From Caulobacter sp. (lineage in GTDB: Bacteria; Pseudomonadota; Alphaproteobacteria; Caulobacterales; Caulobacteraceae): a stretch of DNA of 41,150 nt. The position numbers and the translations under genes were made by a program. The DNA lies in the NCBI GenBank assembly GCA_029866155.1, contig JARWZW010000051.1, positions 1-41,150 of the forward strand, given 5' to 3'. The notes under the pieces were generated by a model. The model made no database searches. It was not told the origin of the DNA and was given only the letters and a program-made list of their open reading frames with translations. Positions 8,452-18,362 of the stretch are shown here, piece by piece (position 1 is the stretch's first letter; the number at the start of each line of letters is the position of its first letter).

Positions 8452-9467
8452 AGCTTTCGACTCCCCGGTGGTGGTATGTCCGGCATGACTCGCCGGGGCG
8501 AGTCGCCAGGATGCTTCTGACGCCCCTGTCCTGGATCTGGGCCGCTGTTACGGCGCGGCGGATCGCCAGGACGGTTCCGATCGATCCTGGCGTTCCCGTC
8601 GTCTGTATCGGCAACCTGACCGCTGGCGGAACTGGCAAGACCCCGATTGTGCGGGAGGTGCTGAGTCTGTTGCGCGAGGCCGGCGTCCCGGCCCATGGCC
8701 TGTCCCGCGGTTATGGCGGAACCGAGGCTGGACCCCTGAAGGTCGATGCCGGTCGCCATCTGGCCGCAGAGGTCGGGGACGAGCCGCTGATGCTGGCGGG
8801 GGATGGCCCCTTCTGGATCGCCCGGGACCGGGTCGCAGGCGCCAGGGCCGCTGCCGCTGACGGGGCCCGGGTCGTGGTCCTGGATGACGGCCACCAGAAT
8901 CCCGGTCTCAGGAAGGCCTTGTCCCTGGTCGTGGTCGATGGCGAGACCCGCAACAACGAGTGGCCGTTCGGGGATGGCGCGGTGTTTCCCGCTGGTCCTA
9001 TGCGCGAGCCGCTTGCGGTCGGGCTGGCCAGGGCGGACGCCGTGGTCCTGCTTCTGCCGGCCGACATGGCCCAGGCGGACCCGGATCTGCTGTCCCTGCT
9101 GAAGGCAAAGCCCGTTCTGATCGCCCGGCTGGAGCCCGCGGCCGCCCCGCCGACCGGGCCGCAGGTCGCCTTTGCCGGTGTCGGCAAGCCCTGGAAGGTG
9201 GAGCGATCCCTGATCGCCGCCGGTTGCGACCTGAAGGATTTTGCGCCCTTCCCGGACCACGGCGCCTATGACGAGGCGACCCTGCAGTTCCTTGAACGCC
9301 GGGCCGCCGATTTCGGCGCCGGCCTGCTGACCACCGAAAAGGACTGGGCCCGGCTGTCACCGGCCTGGCGGGAGAAGATCGCCTTCTGGCCGGTGCGGGC
9401 GCGGTTCGAGGACGAGGCCGCCCTTCGCGCGCTGCTGGACCCGCTGGCGGATCAGTCCTTGCGGTAG
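8448..9467 (+). CDS. lpxK: Tetraacyldisaccharide 4'-kinase
   Basis: LpxK phosphorylates the 4' position of the lipid A disaccharide at the inner membrane. The 339-residue protein has an amphipathic/hydrophobic N-terminal helix (MLLTPLSWIWAAV), a P-loop GNLTAGGTGKT at about residues 55-65, and the family motif LDDGHQNP, whose Asp is the proposed catalytic base. The GDEP segment (after AAEV) and the C-terminal TTEKDWARL motif are also typical. It starts by a 4-bp ATGA overlap with waaA. The last 16 bp overlap the end of the convergent amidohydrolase gene, so the two stop codons lie inside each other's coding sequence. Confidence 0.95.
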   Translation: MKLSTPRWWYVRHDSPGRVARMLLTPLSWIWAAVTARRIARTVPIDPGVPVVCIGNLTAGGTGKTPIVREVLSLLREAGVPAHGLSRGYGGTEAGPLKVDAGRHLAAEVGDEPLMLAGDGPFWIARDRVAGARAAAADGARVVVLDDGHQNPGLRKALSLVVVDGETRNNEWPFGDGAVFPAGPMREPLAVGLARADAVVLLLPADMAQADPDLLSLLKAKPVLIARLEPAAAPPTGPQVAFAGVGKPWKVERSLIAAGCDLKDFAPFPDHGAYDEATLQFLERRAADFGAGLLTTEKDWARLSPAWREKIAFWPVRARFEDEAALRALLDPLADQSLR

Positions 9468-10774
9468 ACCACCCCGCCCTTCATCACGAAGGATACCTTT
9501 TCCAGCACCGTCACATCGACCAGGGGGTCGCCCTTGACGGCGATCAGGTCGGCCGCCTTGCCGGGGACCAGGGATCCGATCTGGGCGGACAGGCCCAGAT
9601 GCTCGGCGCCCGAGACGGTGGCGGCGCGGACCGCTTCCAGGGGTGTGAATCCGGCCTTGACCATCAGGGCGAACTCCTGGGCGTTGTCGCCGTGGGCCGA
9701 GACGCCGGTGTCTGTGCCAAAGGCAACCTTCACGCCGCCGTCATGGGCGCGGCGCGCCATGTCCAGCATCTTGGGGCCGGCCTCCAGGGCCTTGGCCTTG
9801 ACCGCCGGGGTCATCCAGGTGCCGGGACGGGCCGCTTCCCTCGCCACGAAATCGCCAGCCAGCAGGGTCGGGACCAGCCAGCCGCCAGAGGCCTTGAAGA
9901 GCTTGATGGATTCGCCGTCCAGATAGGTGCCGTGCTCGATGGAGTCGCCGCCGGCTCGCAGGAAGCTGTTGATTCCGTCGGCGCCGTGGGCATGGGCGGT
10001 GACCTTGCGGCCCATGGCGTGGGCCGCCTGGACAATGGCCTTCAGTTCCTCGTCGGTGAACTGCTGGGTCAGGCCGGCGGCGGTCTGGGACAGGACCCCT
10101 CCGGTGGCGGTGATCTTGATGATGTCGGCGCCGCTGCGCACCTGTTCCCGCACCGCCCGGCGACAGTCGTCCGCCCCCGAACAGACCGAGACGGGTCGGA
10201 ACAGTTTGACCAGGTCGTCAGGCATGCCGTTGGCGTCGCCATGGCCACCATGCACCGAGACCGCGCCGCCTGCGGCGATGATTCGCGGCCCCACGACGGT
10301 TCCGGCGGCGATGGCGTCGCGCAGGGCGAAGACCGCGTCATTGTCGCCGCCCAGATCCACCACCGTGGTGAAACCGGCCCGCAGGGTCTTCAGGCCAAAG
10401 CCCTGTCCATCAAGGGCCTGGGCGGAAGGGGTCTTCAGAAACTCGTCCAGCCGGGCGTTGGGGCCGTTCTGGCTGGTCAGATGGACATGGCCGTCGATCA
10501 GGCCGGGCAGGACAAAGCTGTCCTTGAGGTCGACCACCGCCGCGCCGGGCGCGGAAGTATATCCCTCCTCGATGCGCAGGACCCTGCCGTCCCGGACCAC
10601 CAGGGTCCTGGCGGTCTCGACCTTGCCGCTGGCCGGATCGGCGAGGATGCGACCGGCCTGGACATAGGTCAGGGCCGACTGGGCGGCGGCCGGTCCCGAC
10701 AGGGCCAGGGTCGCTAGGGCGGCTGTGAGGGCGGAGGCGAGGAGGCCCTTCGAGGATCGTGTCTGAATGGTCAT
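9452..10774 (-). CDS. Exported metal-dependent amidohydrolase (Xaa-Pro dipeptidase/carboxypeptidase type)
   Basis: This 440-residue amidohydrolase-superfamily enzyme has a Sec signal peptide (residues 1 to about 31, ending GPAAAQS). Metal ligands are visible: the H96/H98 pair (DGHVHLT), the lysine of KITATGG (probably the carbamylated bridging residue), histidines in TAHAHG and SIEHGTYLD, and the Asp of FGTDTGVSAHG. This pattern groups it with periplasmic imidazolonepropionase-like enzymes, several of which (including a Caulobacter one) cleave C-terminal residues from dipeptides or act as prolidases. The specific substrate is not predictable. It is transcribed towards lpxK with a 16-bp coding overlap, and the 91-residue ORF at 10847 lies 72 bp upstream on the same strand. 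Confidence 0.9.
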   Translation of the reverse strand: MTIQTRSSKGLLASALTAALATLALSGPAAAQSALTYVQAGRILADPASGKVETARTLVVRDGRVLRIEEGYTSAPGAAVVDLKDSFVLPGLIDGHVHLTSQNGPNARLDEFLKTPSAQALDGQGFGLKTLRAGFTTVVDLGGDNDAVFALRDAIAAGTVVGPRIIAAGGAVSVHGGHGDANGMPDDLVKLFRPVSVCSGADDCRRAVREQVRSGADIIKITATGGVLSQTAAGLTQQFTDEELKAIVQAAHAMGRKVTAHAHGADGINSFLRAGGDSIEHGTYLDGESIKLFKASGGWLVPTLLAGDFVAREAARPGTWMTPAVKAKALEAGPKMLDMARRAHDGGVKVAFGTDTGVSAHGDNAQEFALMVKAGFTPLEAVRAATVSGAEHLGLSAQIGSLVPGKAADLIAVKGDPLVDVTVLEKVSFVMKGGVVYRKD

Positions 10775-10846
10775 TCTGGCAGCCCCTTTTTTTGAAAGTC
10801 TGGACCGGAATCTCTTCCGACAAAAGACCTTGCCGCCGGCCCCGTG

Positions 10847-11122
10847 TCACATGGGGCGATAGGGCCGGGGCTTTATGGCCGAGAACCGCTGCAGCAGACG
10901 GTCGGCCACGGCGTCCGGCAGCAGCTCCCAGTCCGAACCGGGCGCCGCTCCCGGGGCTGACAGTCCGTCAAGCCTGGCGGCCTGGGCCTCGGCCATAACC
11001 CCGCGCAAGGCGGTCAGGCCTTCTGGGTCCAGATAGAGCACCTGCTCGGTCCGCACCGCCACCACGACGCACGGGCGCTGCCCTGCGTCCAACTCCATAT
11101 GCACCCTGAACTGCGTTGACAT
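10847..11122 (-). CDS. Hypothetical protein, 91 residues
   Basis: I do not recognise this family. The start has a good ribosome-binding site (GAGGGGGA before ATG) and codon bias matches the neighbours, so it is probably real. The N-terminal half looks like two or three beta strands (QFRVHMELD, CVVVAVRTEQVLYLD) followed by a helix (GLTALRGVMAEAQAARLDGL). The C-terminal half is a loop and a helix ending KPRPYRPM. There are no cysteine clusters, signal peptide or membrane segment. It could form a short operon with the amidohydrolase downstream, 72 bp away. Confidence 0.6.
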   Translation of the reverse strand: MSTQFRVHMELDAGQRPCVVVAVRTEQVLYLDPEGLTALRGVMAEAQAARLDGLSAPGAAPGSDWELLPDAVADRLLQRFSAIKPRPYRPM

Positions 11123-11257
11123 GTTTTCGTCCCCCTCGGCCCACAGCGCCGATGGGAATTAGATGCCATAACCAATCTGAAGGCCGACCGGCGACCGCAG
11201 TTATCTGACGTTCAGCTTGCCGGTCCGCTGGGGCCCTGGGCTTCAGGCCCTCCGCCG

Positions 11258-12337
11258 TCAGGCCCCCAGTTTCCGGGCGAATTCCCAGGCTGTCTTGGCC
11301 AGGGCGGGCACCCGGGCCTCCATGGTGGCGGCATGGGCGCTGTTGGCCGTGCCGTCACGAACCCGGCCGACAATCCCCTGGCAGATGCCGGCCAAGCGGA
11401 ACAGGTTATAGGCGAAGTACCAGTCCAGGTCCGGCAGGCCGTCACGGCCCGTGGCCTTGCAATACTGGGCGACGGCCTCCTCGAGGGTCGGGATCCCGTA
11501 GGCGGTCAGGTCGCCCAGGGAGGACAGGCCGCCGCGCTCCTGGCTGGGCATGACCCAGCTCATCAGGAAATAGGTGAAATCGGCCAGCGGGTTGCCAAGG
11601 GTGGACAGTTCCCAGTCGAGGACCGCCACGACCCGGGGCTCCGTGGCGTGCAGGATCATGTTGTCCAGCCGGTAGTCGCCATGGACGATGGAGGTCTGGT
11701 CATCGCTGGGGGTGCTGCTGGGGAACCATGCGATCAGGTTGTCCATCTCGGGGATAACGCTGGTCTCGGAGGCCTTGTACTGCTTGGTCCAGCGATCGAC
11801 CTGGCGGGTGAAATAGTTGCCCGGCTTGCCGTAGTCGCCAAGGCCAATGGCCTGGTAGTCGGTGTTGTGCAGGGCCGCCAGGGTTGCGATCTCGGCTTCA
11901 TAGATCTTGCGGCGTTCGGCTGGCGCATAGTCTGGCAGGGTTCCGTCCCAGAGGATGCGGCCCTCGACACTGTCCATGATGTAGAACCAGGTGCCGATGA
12001 TGTCCTCGTCCAGGCAGAGGGCATGGGCCTTGGCCACCGGAAAGCCGGTCTTTCCCAGGGCCGAGATCACCTTGTACTCGCGGTCCACCGCATGGGCCGA
12101 AGGAAGCAGTTTGCCCGGCGGCTTGCGGCGCAGGACATAGCGCTGCTTGGGGGTCACCAGCTGGTAGGTCGGGTTCGACTGGCCGCCCTTGAACTTGCGG
12201 ATCTCCAGAGGCCCCTCGAAGCCTTCGACATTGGCCTCCAGCCAGGGCAGCAGCCGGCTGTCGTCAATCCGGGTGCGGTCGTCCACCGGCTCGGTGCCGC
12301 TGTTGAGGTCCTGGGCGGTCGGCGCGGCGTCGGCCAT
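11258..12337 (-). CDS. Phosphotransferase family protein (APH/ACAD10-11 kinase-like)
   Basis: The 359-residue soluble protein has the aminoglycoside-phosphotransferase (APH) kinase fold. The N-lobe contains FKGGQSNPTYQL and the YVLRRKPPGK nucleotide-binding lysine segment. The catalytic loop is SIVHGDYRLDNMILH (Brenner motif HGDxxxxN) and the metal-binding motif is VLDWELSTLGNPLADF. These features match the kinase domain found alone in bacteria and fused to acyl-CoA dehydrogenases in animals (ACAD10/ACAD11), where it phosphorylates 4-hydroxy-acyl-CoAs. A role in hydroxy-fatty-acid or lipid catabolism is therefore more likely than antibiotic resistance, but no acyl-CoA genes are adjacent to confirm it. 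Confidence 0.88.
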   Translation of the reverse strand: MADAAPTAQDLNSGTEPVDDRTRIDDSRLLPWLEANVEGFEGPLEIRKFKGGQSNPTYQLVTPKQRYVLRRKPPGKLLPSAHAVDREYKVISALGKTGFPVAKAHALCLDEDIIGTWFYIMDSVEGRILWDGTLPDYAPAERRKIYEAEIATLAALHNTDYQAIGLGDYGKPGNYFTRQVDRWTKQYKASETSVIPEMDNLIAWFPSSTPSDDQTSIVHGDYRLDNMILHATEPRVVAVLDWELSTLGNPLADFTYFLMSWVMPSQERGGLSSLGDLTAYGIPTLEEAVAQYCKATGRDGLPDLDWYFAYNLFRLAGICQGIVGRVRDGTANSAHAATMEARVPALAKTAWEFARKLGA

Positions 12338-12866
12338 GGCTAGATTTCCCCGTTTCGTACGCTTGTTTGAAGTTTGCGGCAGTTTAGCGGTGGCCGCCGC
12401 AGAGGCAAGGATGACGCCGGGTCAGAAACAGGTGGGGCGTCATGGGCAGGGTTTTTCCGCAGGCGCTGTGTGGGACCGAGGACCGTCAATCCGGGATTCT
12501 GGCGCGAAAATCTGGAAACTGCGGAAATGCGCACGCCCCGTCCCCCGGGGCGGGTTGGCGGCTTCAGTGACCCCTGGAGGTTAGGGGTTTGTTTCCATTA
12601 TTGTTTTTGGGAATTTGGACGATGGCGGCGGGTTGGCGCGGCCCCCGAGACGGGCTGGTTGCAGGCTTGAGGCTGTCAGTTCTGGTAAGGTTTTTGTCTG
12701 GTCGGTCACGGGTTTCGGTAGCACCAGAGTCCGGTCTATCGCAGGATTTCGTGACGCCTGGTTCGGACTTTGTAGGGTTTTCAGGCTGCGCGGCGCGGCG
12801 GGCCATGAAGGCCTCCGGCGACGGTCGAAGCGGGAGCGATCATTATCGCACGGCGGCGGAAGGCGG
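12338..12866. repeat. 529-bp gap carrying a degenerate interspersed repeat
   Basis: No gene is credible here. The right half (about 12685-12855) belongs to a degenerate repeat that recurs at about 30560-30720 and 30960-31150. Shared landmarks are GGTCACGGGTTTCGGTAGC-like units, a run of GTC/TTCG-rich sequence, and an end block reading GTCGAAGCGG...GATCATTATCGCA. Seen from the minus strand, that end block begins GCGATAAT, close to a bacterial -10 box. ORFs crossing the region (for example minus 12564-12806) are artefacts of the repeat. The gap probably also contains the transcription end of mnmA and the promoter of the phosphotransferase gene. Confidence 0.55.
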
Positions 12867-14066
12867 TCAGGGGAGACTGGCGCCGCCCCTGACCGCCGAC
12901 GCGATGAACCCGCCGCCCAGCACCCGGTCCGGACTGTCCCGGTCATAGAGCGCGCAGGCCTGGCCGGGGGCGACGCCCTCCTCGAACAGGTCCAGGGCCA
13001 CGCCGATTTCCCCGTCGACAAGGGTCAGGTGGCCGGCGACCGGCTCCCGGGTCGATCGGACACGGGCCAGGACCGGCCGACCGGCCGCGCAGGCCGCGGC
13101 CAGGTCGCCTTCGCCGATCCAGCTCACTTCCTTGAGGGTCAGGGCGGTGGTCAGCAGGGCATCGCGAGGGCCAACAATGACCTGCCGGGCGGCGGCATCG
13201 ATCCGGACGACGAACATCGGATCGCCGCCGCCGATGTTCAAACCCCGGCGCTGGCCGATGGTGTAGCGGGTGACCCCCTCATGGCGGCCCAGCACCCGCC
13301 CATCCAGATGGACCACATCTCCGGCCAGGGCGCCCTGTGGCCGCAGCCGGTCGATGACCGTGTGGTACTTGCCCTCCGGCACGAAACAGATGTCCTGGCT
13401 GTCGGGTTTGTCGGCGGCGGTCAGGCCAAGCCCGGCCGCCACGGCCCTGACCTGCGGCTTGGACAGCCCGCCCAGGGGAAACCGCAGATAGTCCAGCTGG
13501 TCCGCCGTGGTGGCGAACAGGAAATAGCTCTGGTCCTTGGCGGGATCGACGGCCCGTCGCAGCTCCGGTCCGGCATTGCCTTCCACCCGGCGGACATAGT
13601 GACCCGTGGCCATGGCCGCTGCGCCCAGGTCGCGAGCCACGTCCAGCAGGTCGCGGAACTTTACGGTCTGGTTGCAGCGGACACAGGGAATCGGGGTCTC
13701 ACCCCGCAGATAGGCGTCGGCGAACTCCTCGATCACCTGGTCGCGGAACCGGCTTTCATAGTCCAGCACATAATGGGGGATGCCGATGGTCTCGGCGGCC
13801 GTGCGGGCGTCATGGATGTCCTGGCCGGCGCAGCAGGCGCCTTTCCGGCTGATGGCCGCGCCATGGTCATAGAGCTGCAGGGTGACGCCGACCACGTCAA
13901 AGCCGGCCCTGGTCAGCAAGGCGGCGGTGACGGTGGAGTCCACCCCGCCCGACATGGCGGCCACGATACGCGATCCGGCCGGCAGGCGCACGGCGTCCCG
14001 GACCGCTTCGACGGCAAGGTCGATGGCGGCGGCGTCATCGGTCTGGTGGATAGGGACGTGCGACAT
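12867..14066 (-). CDS. mnmA: tRNA-specific 2-thiouridylase MnmA
   Basis: MnmA makes 2-thiouridine at the wobble position (U34) of tRNA-Lys, -Glu and -Gln using ATP and a persulfide relay. The 399-residue protein has the PP-loop SGGVDST at about residues 39-45. The two catalytic cysteines are C131 ([11 protein letters not shown]) and C227 ([11 protein letters not shown]). Also present are [19 protein letters not shown] and the C-terminal beta-barrel with [13 protein letters not shown]. An upstream CxxC partner (C128-C131) and the CC pair at 78-79 are usual in alphaproteobacterial members. The start [10 protein letters not shown] is the first ATG and gives normal length plus a short extension. 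It is divergent from groES, with 222 bp between them. Confidence 0.95.
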   Translation of the reverse strand: MSHVPIHQTDDAAAIDLAVEAVRDAVRLPAGSRIVAAMSGGVDSTVTAALLTRAGFDVVGVTLQLYDHGAAISRKGACCAGQDIHDARTAAETIGIPHYVLDYESRFRDQVIEEFADAYLRGETPIPCVRCNQTVKFRDLLDVARDLGAAAMATGHYVRRVEGNAGPELRRAVDPAKDQSYFLFATTADQLDYLRFPLGGLSKPQVRAVAAGLGLTAADKPDSQDICFVPEGKYHTVIDRLRPQGALAGDVVHLDGRVLGRHEGVTRYTIGQRRGLNIGGGDPMFVVRIDAAARQVIVGPRDALLTTALTLKEVSWIGEGDLAAACAAGRPVLARVRSTREPVAGHLTLVDGEIGVALDLFEEGVAPGQACALYDRDSPDRVLGGGFIASAVRGGASLP

Positions 14067-14163
14067 GGCCGCTATCTAGCGTCTGGAGCCGCAGATTGCG
14101 AGATCAGCGGCCTCCAGGAGGCCCGCTATCCGGATTTCGGATGAATTTTGCGGGGCCTGCGCC

Positions 14164-14192
14164 TTGACTCCCCGGGACCGCGCTCCTACTTG
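14164..14192 (+). promoter_or_regulatory. Putative groESL promoter
   Basis: TTGACT (14164-14169) and TACTTG (14187-14192) are separated by exactly 17 bp, which fits a housekeeping-type promoter. The TTGAC part could also serve a heat-shock sigma factor (CTTGA). A start site near 14199 would put the CIRCE-like operator immediately downstream, as in other alphaproteobacterial groESL operons. The call is by position and consensus only. Confidence 0.45.
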
Positions 14193-14202
14193 CCCGTCAC
14201 CG

Positions 14203-14229
14203 TTGGCACTCACCATGAGCGACTGCTAG
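14203..14229 (+). promoter_or_regulatory. Degenerate CIRCE operator (HrcA-type) upstream of groESL
   Basis: TTGGCACTC, a 9-nt spacer, then GACTGCTAG matches the CIRCE inverted repeat TTAGCACTC-N9-GAGTGCTAA at 15 of 18 arm positions. It lies 60 bp upstream of the groES start, where the HrcA repressor binds in Caulobacter and many other bacteria. hrcA itself is not in the window. The spacing is exact, which makes chance resemblance unlikely. Confidence 0.7.
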
Positions 14230-14288
14230 CAGCGCCTGGCGATCGGCCAGCGATTTCAATTTTCAACCGTTACGACGGAGACGACCCG

Positions 14289-14576
14289 ATGAAATTTCGG
14301 CCTCTTGGCGACCGCGTCCTTGTGAAGCGCGTCGAGGAAGAATCGAAGACCAAGGGCGGGATCATCATTCCCGACACCGCCAAGGAAAAGCCCCAGGAAG
14401 GCGAAGTCGTCGCCGTGGGCCCTGGCGCCCGCGACGACAGCGGCAAGGTCCAGCCCCTGGAACTGAAGGCCGGCGACAAGATCCTGTTCGGCAAGTGGTC
14501 CGGCACCGAGGTCAAGGTCGACGGCGAAGACCTGCTGATCATGAAGGAAAGCGACGTCCTGGGCGTCGTCGAGTAG
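14289..14576 (+). CDS. groES: Co-chaperonin GroES (Hsp10)
   Basis: The 95-residue GroES subunit forms the heptameric lid of the GroEL folding chamber in the cytoplasm. The N-terminus [18 protein letters not shown], the mobile GroEL-binding loop ([18 protein letters not shown], about residues 17-34) and the closing YGKWSG-like [29 protein letters not shown] are all canonical. The start has GGAG nine bases upstream; the longer in-frame extension from 14148 would run through the promoter and operator and is rejected. The groEL gene follows after 63 bp. Control by a CIRCE-like operator is indicated upstream. Confidence 0.98.
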   Translation: MKFRPLGDRVLVKRVEEESKTKGGIIIPDTAKEKPQEGEVVAVGPGARDDSGKVQPLELKAGDKILFGKWSGTEVKVDGEDLLIMKESDVLGVVE

Positions 14577-14582
14577 CGCTGA

Positions 14583-16292
<1,710 letters not shown>

Positions 16293-16328
16293 GGAAGTCC
16301 AGCCTCCTAGCTACTCAAGTTACAGGAA

Positions 16329-16357
16329 GGGCGGGTCCGCAAGGGCCCGCCCTTTTT
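16329..16357 (+). terminator. Intrinsic terminator of groESL
   Basis: A GC-rich hairpin (GGGCGGGTCC pairing with GGGCCCGCCC, one wobble, 4-nt loop) is directly followed by TTTTT. It lies 37 bp after the groEL stop, and it is the clearest rho-independent terminator in the window. Confidence 0.9.
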
Positions 16358-16428
16358 GCGGTCTCTTGCGCCTCTCGGGTCAGCCGATATGGTCCCGGTC
16401 CCATCCGTTCTTGCGCCGAGTTGACCCC

Positions 16429-18258
16429 ATGCAGACCTCCCGCCGACAGCTTCTCCTGGGCGCCGCCTCTGTGGGTCTGGCCGTCACGGCGCCCGGACTG
16501 GCCCTTGCGGCGGCTTCGGCCGGGCCAATCGCCAACCCCCGTCTGGCCAGCCTGCTGGACCGGTTTGTCGAGGAGATGCTGGTCGACTCGCCGGAGACTG
16601 CCACCTCCCTGGGTCTCGACACAGGGCCCCAGGCCGGACTGAAGCGGCAACTGTCCGACGCCTCGGCGGCCGGCCGCCGGGTCACGGTCACGGCCGCCGC
16701 GGGCCGACGTCGTCGCCTGGCCGCCATCGACCGGGCCAGCCTGACGGGCCGGGACGTCACGGTCTATGACACGGTGGACTATGCACAGGGCCTGACCGCC
16801 GAGGGCGGCGCCTTCAGCTATGGCCTGGACTATGCCAACCCCTACGTGGTCAGCCAGCAGAACGGCGCGGTCAGCGGGGTGCCGGAATTCCTGAATTCCC
16901 AGCACCTGATCGCCGGCAAGGACGACGCCGAGGCCTATCTGGACCGTATGGCGGCCATGGCCCGCGTGCTGGACCAGGAAACGGACCGCGTCCGCCAGGA
17001 TTCGTCGGCTGGCGTAGCCCCGCCGGACTTCATCCTGAAAACTGTGGTGGGCCAGCTGAAGGCCGCCCGGGACCAGGCGGCGGCCGCCACCCGGCTGGTC
17101 ACCTCCCTGGTCGAGCGGGCCAAGGCGGCCGGGGTGGCCGGCGATTACCAGGCCCGGGCCGAGAAGCTGGTGGCGCAGAGCATCTTTCCGGCCATCGATC
17201 GCCAGAGGGCGGTCATCGAGGGCCTGCAGGGCAAGACAGGTCATGACGGCGGGGTCTGGAAATTCAAGGAGGGCGAGGCCTATTACGCCTGGGCGCTGAA
17301 GCTCTCGACCACCACGGCCATGACGGCCGACGAGATCCACCAGATGGGCCTGGACCAGGGCGCCGCCATCGATGCGGAGATGGACGGCCTGCTGAAAGGC
17401 CAAGGCTATACCCAGGGCTCGGTGGGGGAGCGGATGAGCGCCCTGACCCGCGATCCGTCCCAGCTCTATCCCAATAGTCCTGAGGGCAGGGCCGCCCTGA
17501 TCGCCTATCTCAACGGCTCCATCGCCGCGATCCGCCCCCTGATGCCCAGCCTGTCGCGGATGGGCCTGAAGGCGGAGGTCGAGGTCAAGGCGGTTCCGAA
17601 AGAGATCGAGGCCGGCGCCGCCCTCGGCTACATGAATTTCGCGTCCCTGGATGGGTCACGCCCGGCCATCTATTATGTGAACCTGCAGGACACCGGCAAC
17701 TGGCCCCGCTACAGCCTGACCAGCCTGACCATGCATGAAGCCCTTCCCGGCCATGCCTGGCAGGGCGCCTATCTGGCCGAGCGTCGGAACGAGATCCCGA
17801 CCATCAGCGCCCTGATGGGCTTCAACGCCTTTGTCGAGGGCTGGGCCCTCTATGCCGAGCAGCTGGCCGACGAAGCTGGCCTGTACAGGGATGATCCGCT
17901 AGGCCGGCTGGGTTATCTGCAGGCCCAGCGGTTCCGCGCCTCGCGGCTGGTCATCGACACCGGCCTGCACCACAAGCGCTGGAGCCGGGAAAAGGCCGTG
18001 GAGACCATGGTCGCCGCCACTGGCCGCTCGGTCGGCGCCGTCACCAGCGAGGTCGACCGCTATTGCGCCAGCCCCGGCCAGGCCTGCGGCTACAAGGTCG
18101 GCCATACCGAGATCCTGCGGCTGCGGCAGATGGCCAGGACGGCCCTGGGCGCCAAATTCGACTTGCGCGACTTCAATGACGCCACGGTCTCGACCGGCGG
18201 GGTTCCCCTGGCGGTGCTGAAGTCGGTGATCGAGCGGTACGTCGCGGCGGCGGGGTAG
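16429..18258 (+). CDS. Tat-exported DUF885 family putative metallopeptidase
   Basis: The 609-residue protein opens with a twin-arginine signal (TSRRQLLLGAASVGLAV), so it is likely exported folded through Tat. The rest matches the DUF885 family throughout: LTGRDVTVYDTVDYA, an alpha-helical body, MNFASLDGSRPAIYYVNL, and the metal-binding helix MHEALPGHAWQGAYL, where H436, E437 and H442 resemble a zinc-peptidase HE...H site. EGWALYAEQLADE and PGQACGYKVGHTEIL are further family signatures. DUF885 proteins are annotated as putative metal-dependent peptidases, but no substrate is established. The start ATG at 16429 is selected because it places the RR motif near the N-terminus; an in-frame ATG 21 codons upstream lacks sense as a leader. 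Confidence 0.88.
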   Translation: MQTSRRQLLLGAASVGLAVTAPGLALAAASAGPIANPRLASLLDRFVEEMLVDSPETATSLGLDTGPQAGLKRQLSDASAAGRRVTVTAAAGRRRRLAAIDRASLTGRDVTVYDTVDYAQGLTAEGGAFSYGLDYANPYVVSQQNGAVSGVPEFLNSQHLIAGKDDAEAYLDRMAAMARVLDQETDRVRQDSSAGVAPPDFILKTVVGQLKAARDQAAAATRLVTSLVERAKAAGVAGDYQARAEKLVAQSIFPAIDRQRAVIEGLQGKTGHDGGVWKFKEGEAYYAWALKLSTTTAMTADEIHQMGLDQGAAIDAEMDGLLKGQGYTQGSVGERMSALTRDPSQLYPNSPEGRAALIAYLNGSIAAIRPLMPSLSRMGLKAEVEVKAVPKEIEAGAALGYMNFASLDGSRPAIYYVNLQDTGNWPRYSLTSLTMHEALPGHAWQGAYLAERRNEIPTISALMGFNAFVEGWALYAEQLADEAGLYRDDPLGRLGYLQAQRFRASRLVIDTGLHHKRWSREKAVETMVAATGRSVGAVTSEVDRYCASPGQACGYKVGHTEILRLRQMARTALGAKFDLRDFNDATVSTGGVPLAVLKSVIERYVAAAG

Positions 18259-18278
18259 GGGGCGCCAACTCTCCGCCG

Positions 18279-18309
18279 TCATCCCGGCCGGAGGGCAGCG
18301 CCGGGATGA
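18279..18309. repeat. REP-like palindrome between converging genes
   Basis: TCATCCCGGC and GCCGGGATGA form a perfect 10-bp stem around an 11-nt loop between the DUF885 gene (plus strand) and the M23 gene (minus strand). There is no T-tract on either side, so it is better described as a repetitive extragenic palindrome, although it could slow transcription or stabilise both 3' ends. Related palindromes occur at 24655-24686 and 40924-40950. Confidence 0.6.
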
Positions 18310-18362
18310 TGGGCAGGGCGGGGAGCAGGGCTTTGACAGTCCCCCTGAGGTTTCACCCCCGG

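Noticed and set aside
11258..12337. Aminoglycoside resistance gene
   Set aside because: The kinase fold is shared, but the N-terminal and DWELSTLGNPLADF segments match the ACAD10/11-type kinases, not resistance enzymes.
12615..14144. 509-codon plus-strand ORF opposite mnmA
   Set aside because: Antisense shadow; mnmA motifs (SGGVDS and both catalytic cysteines) settle the coding strand.
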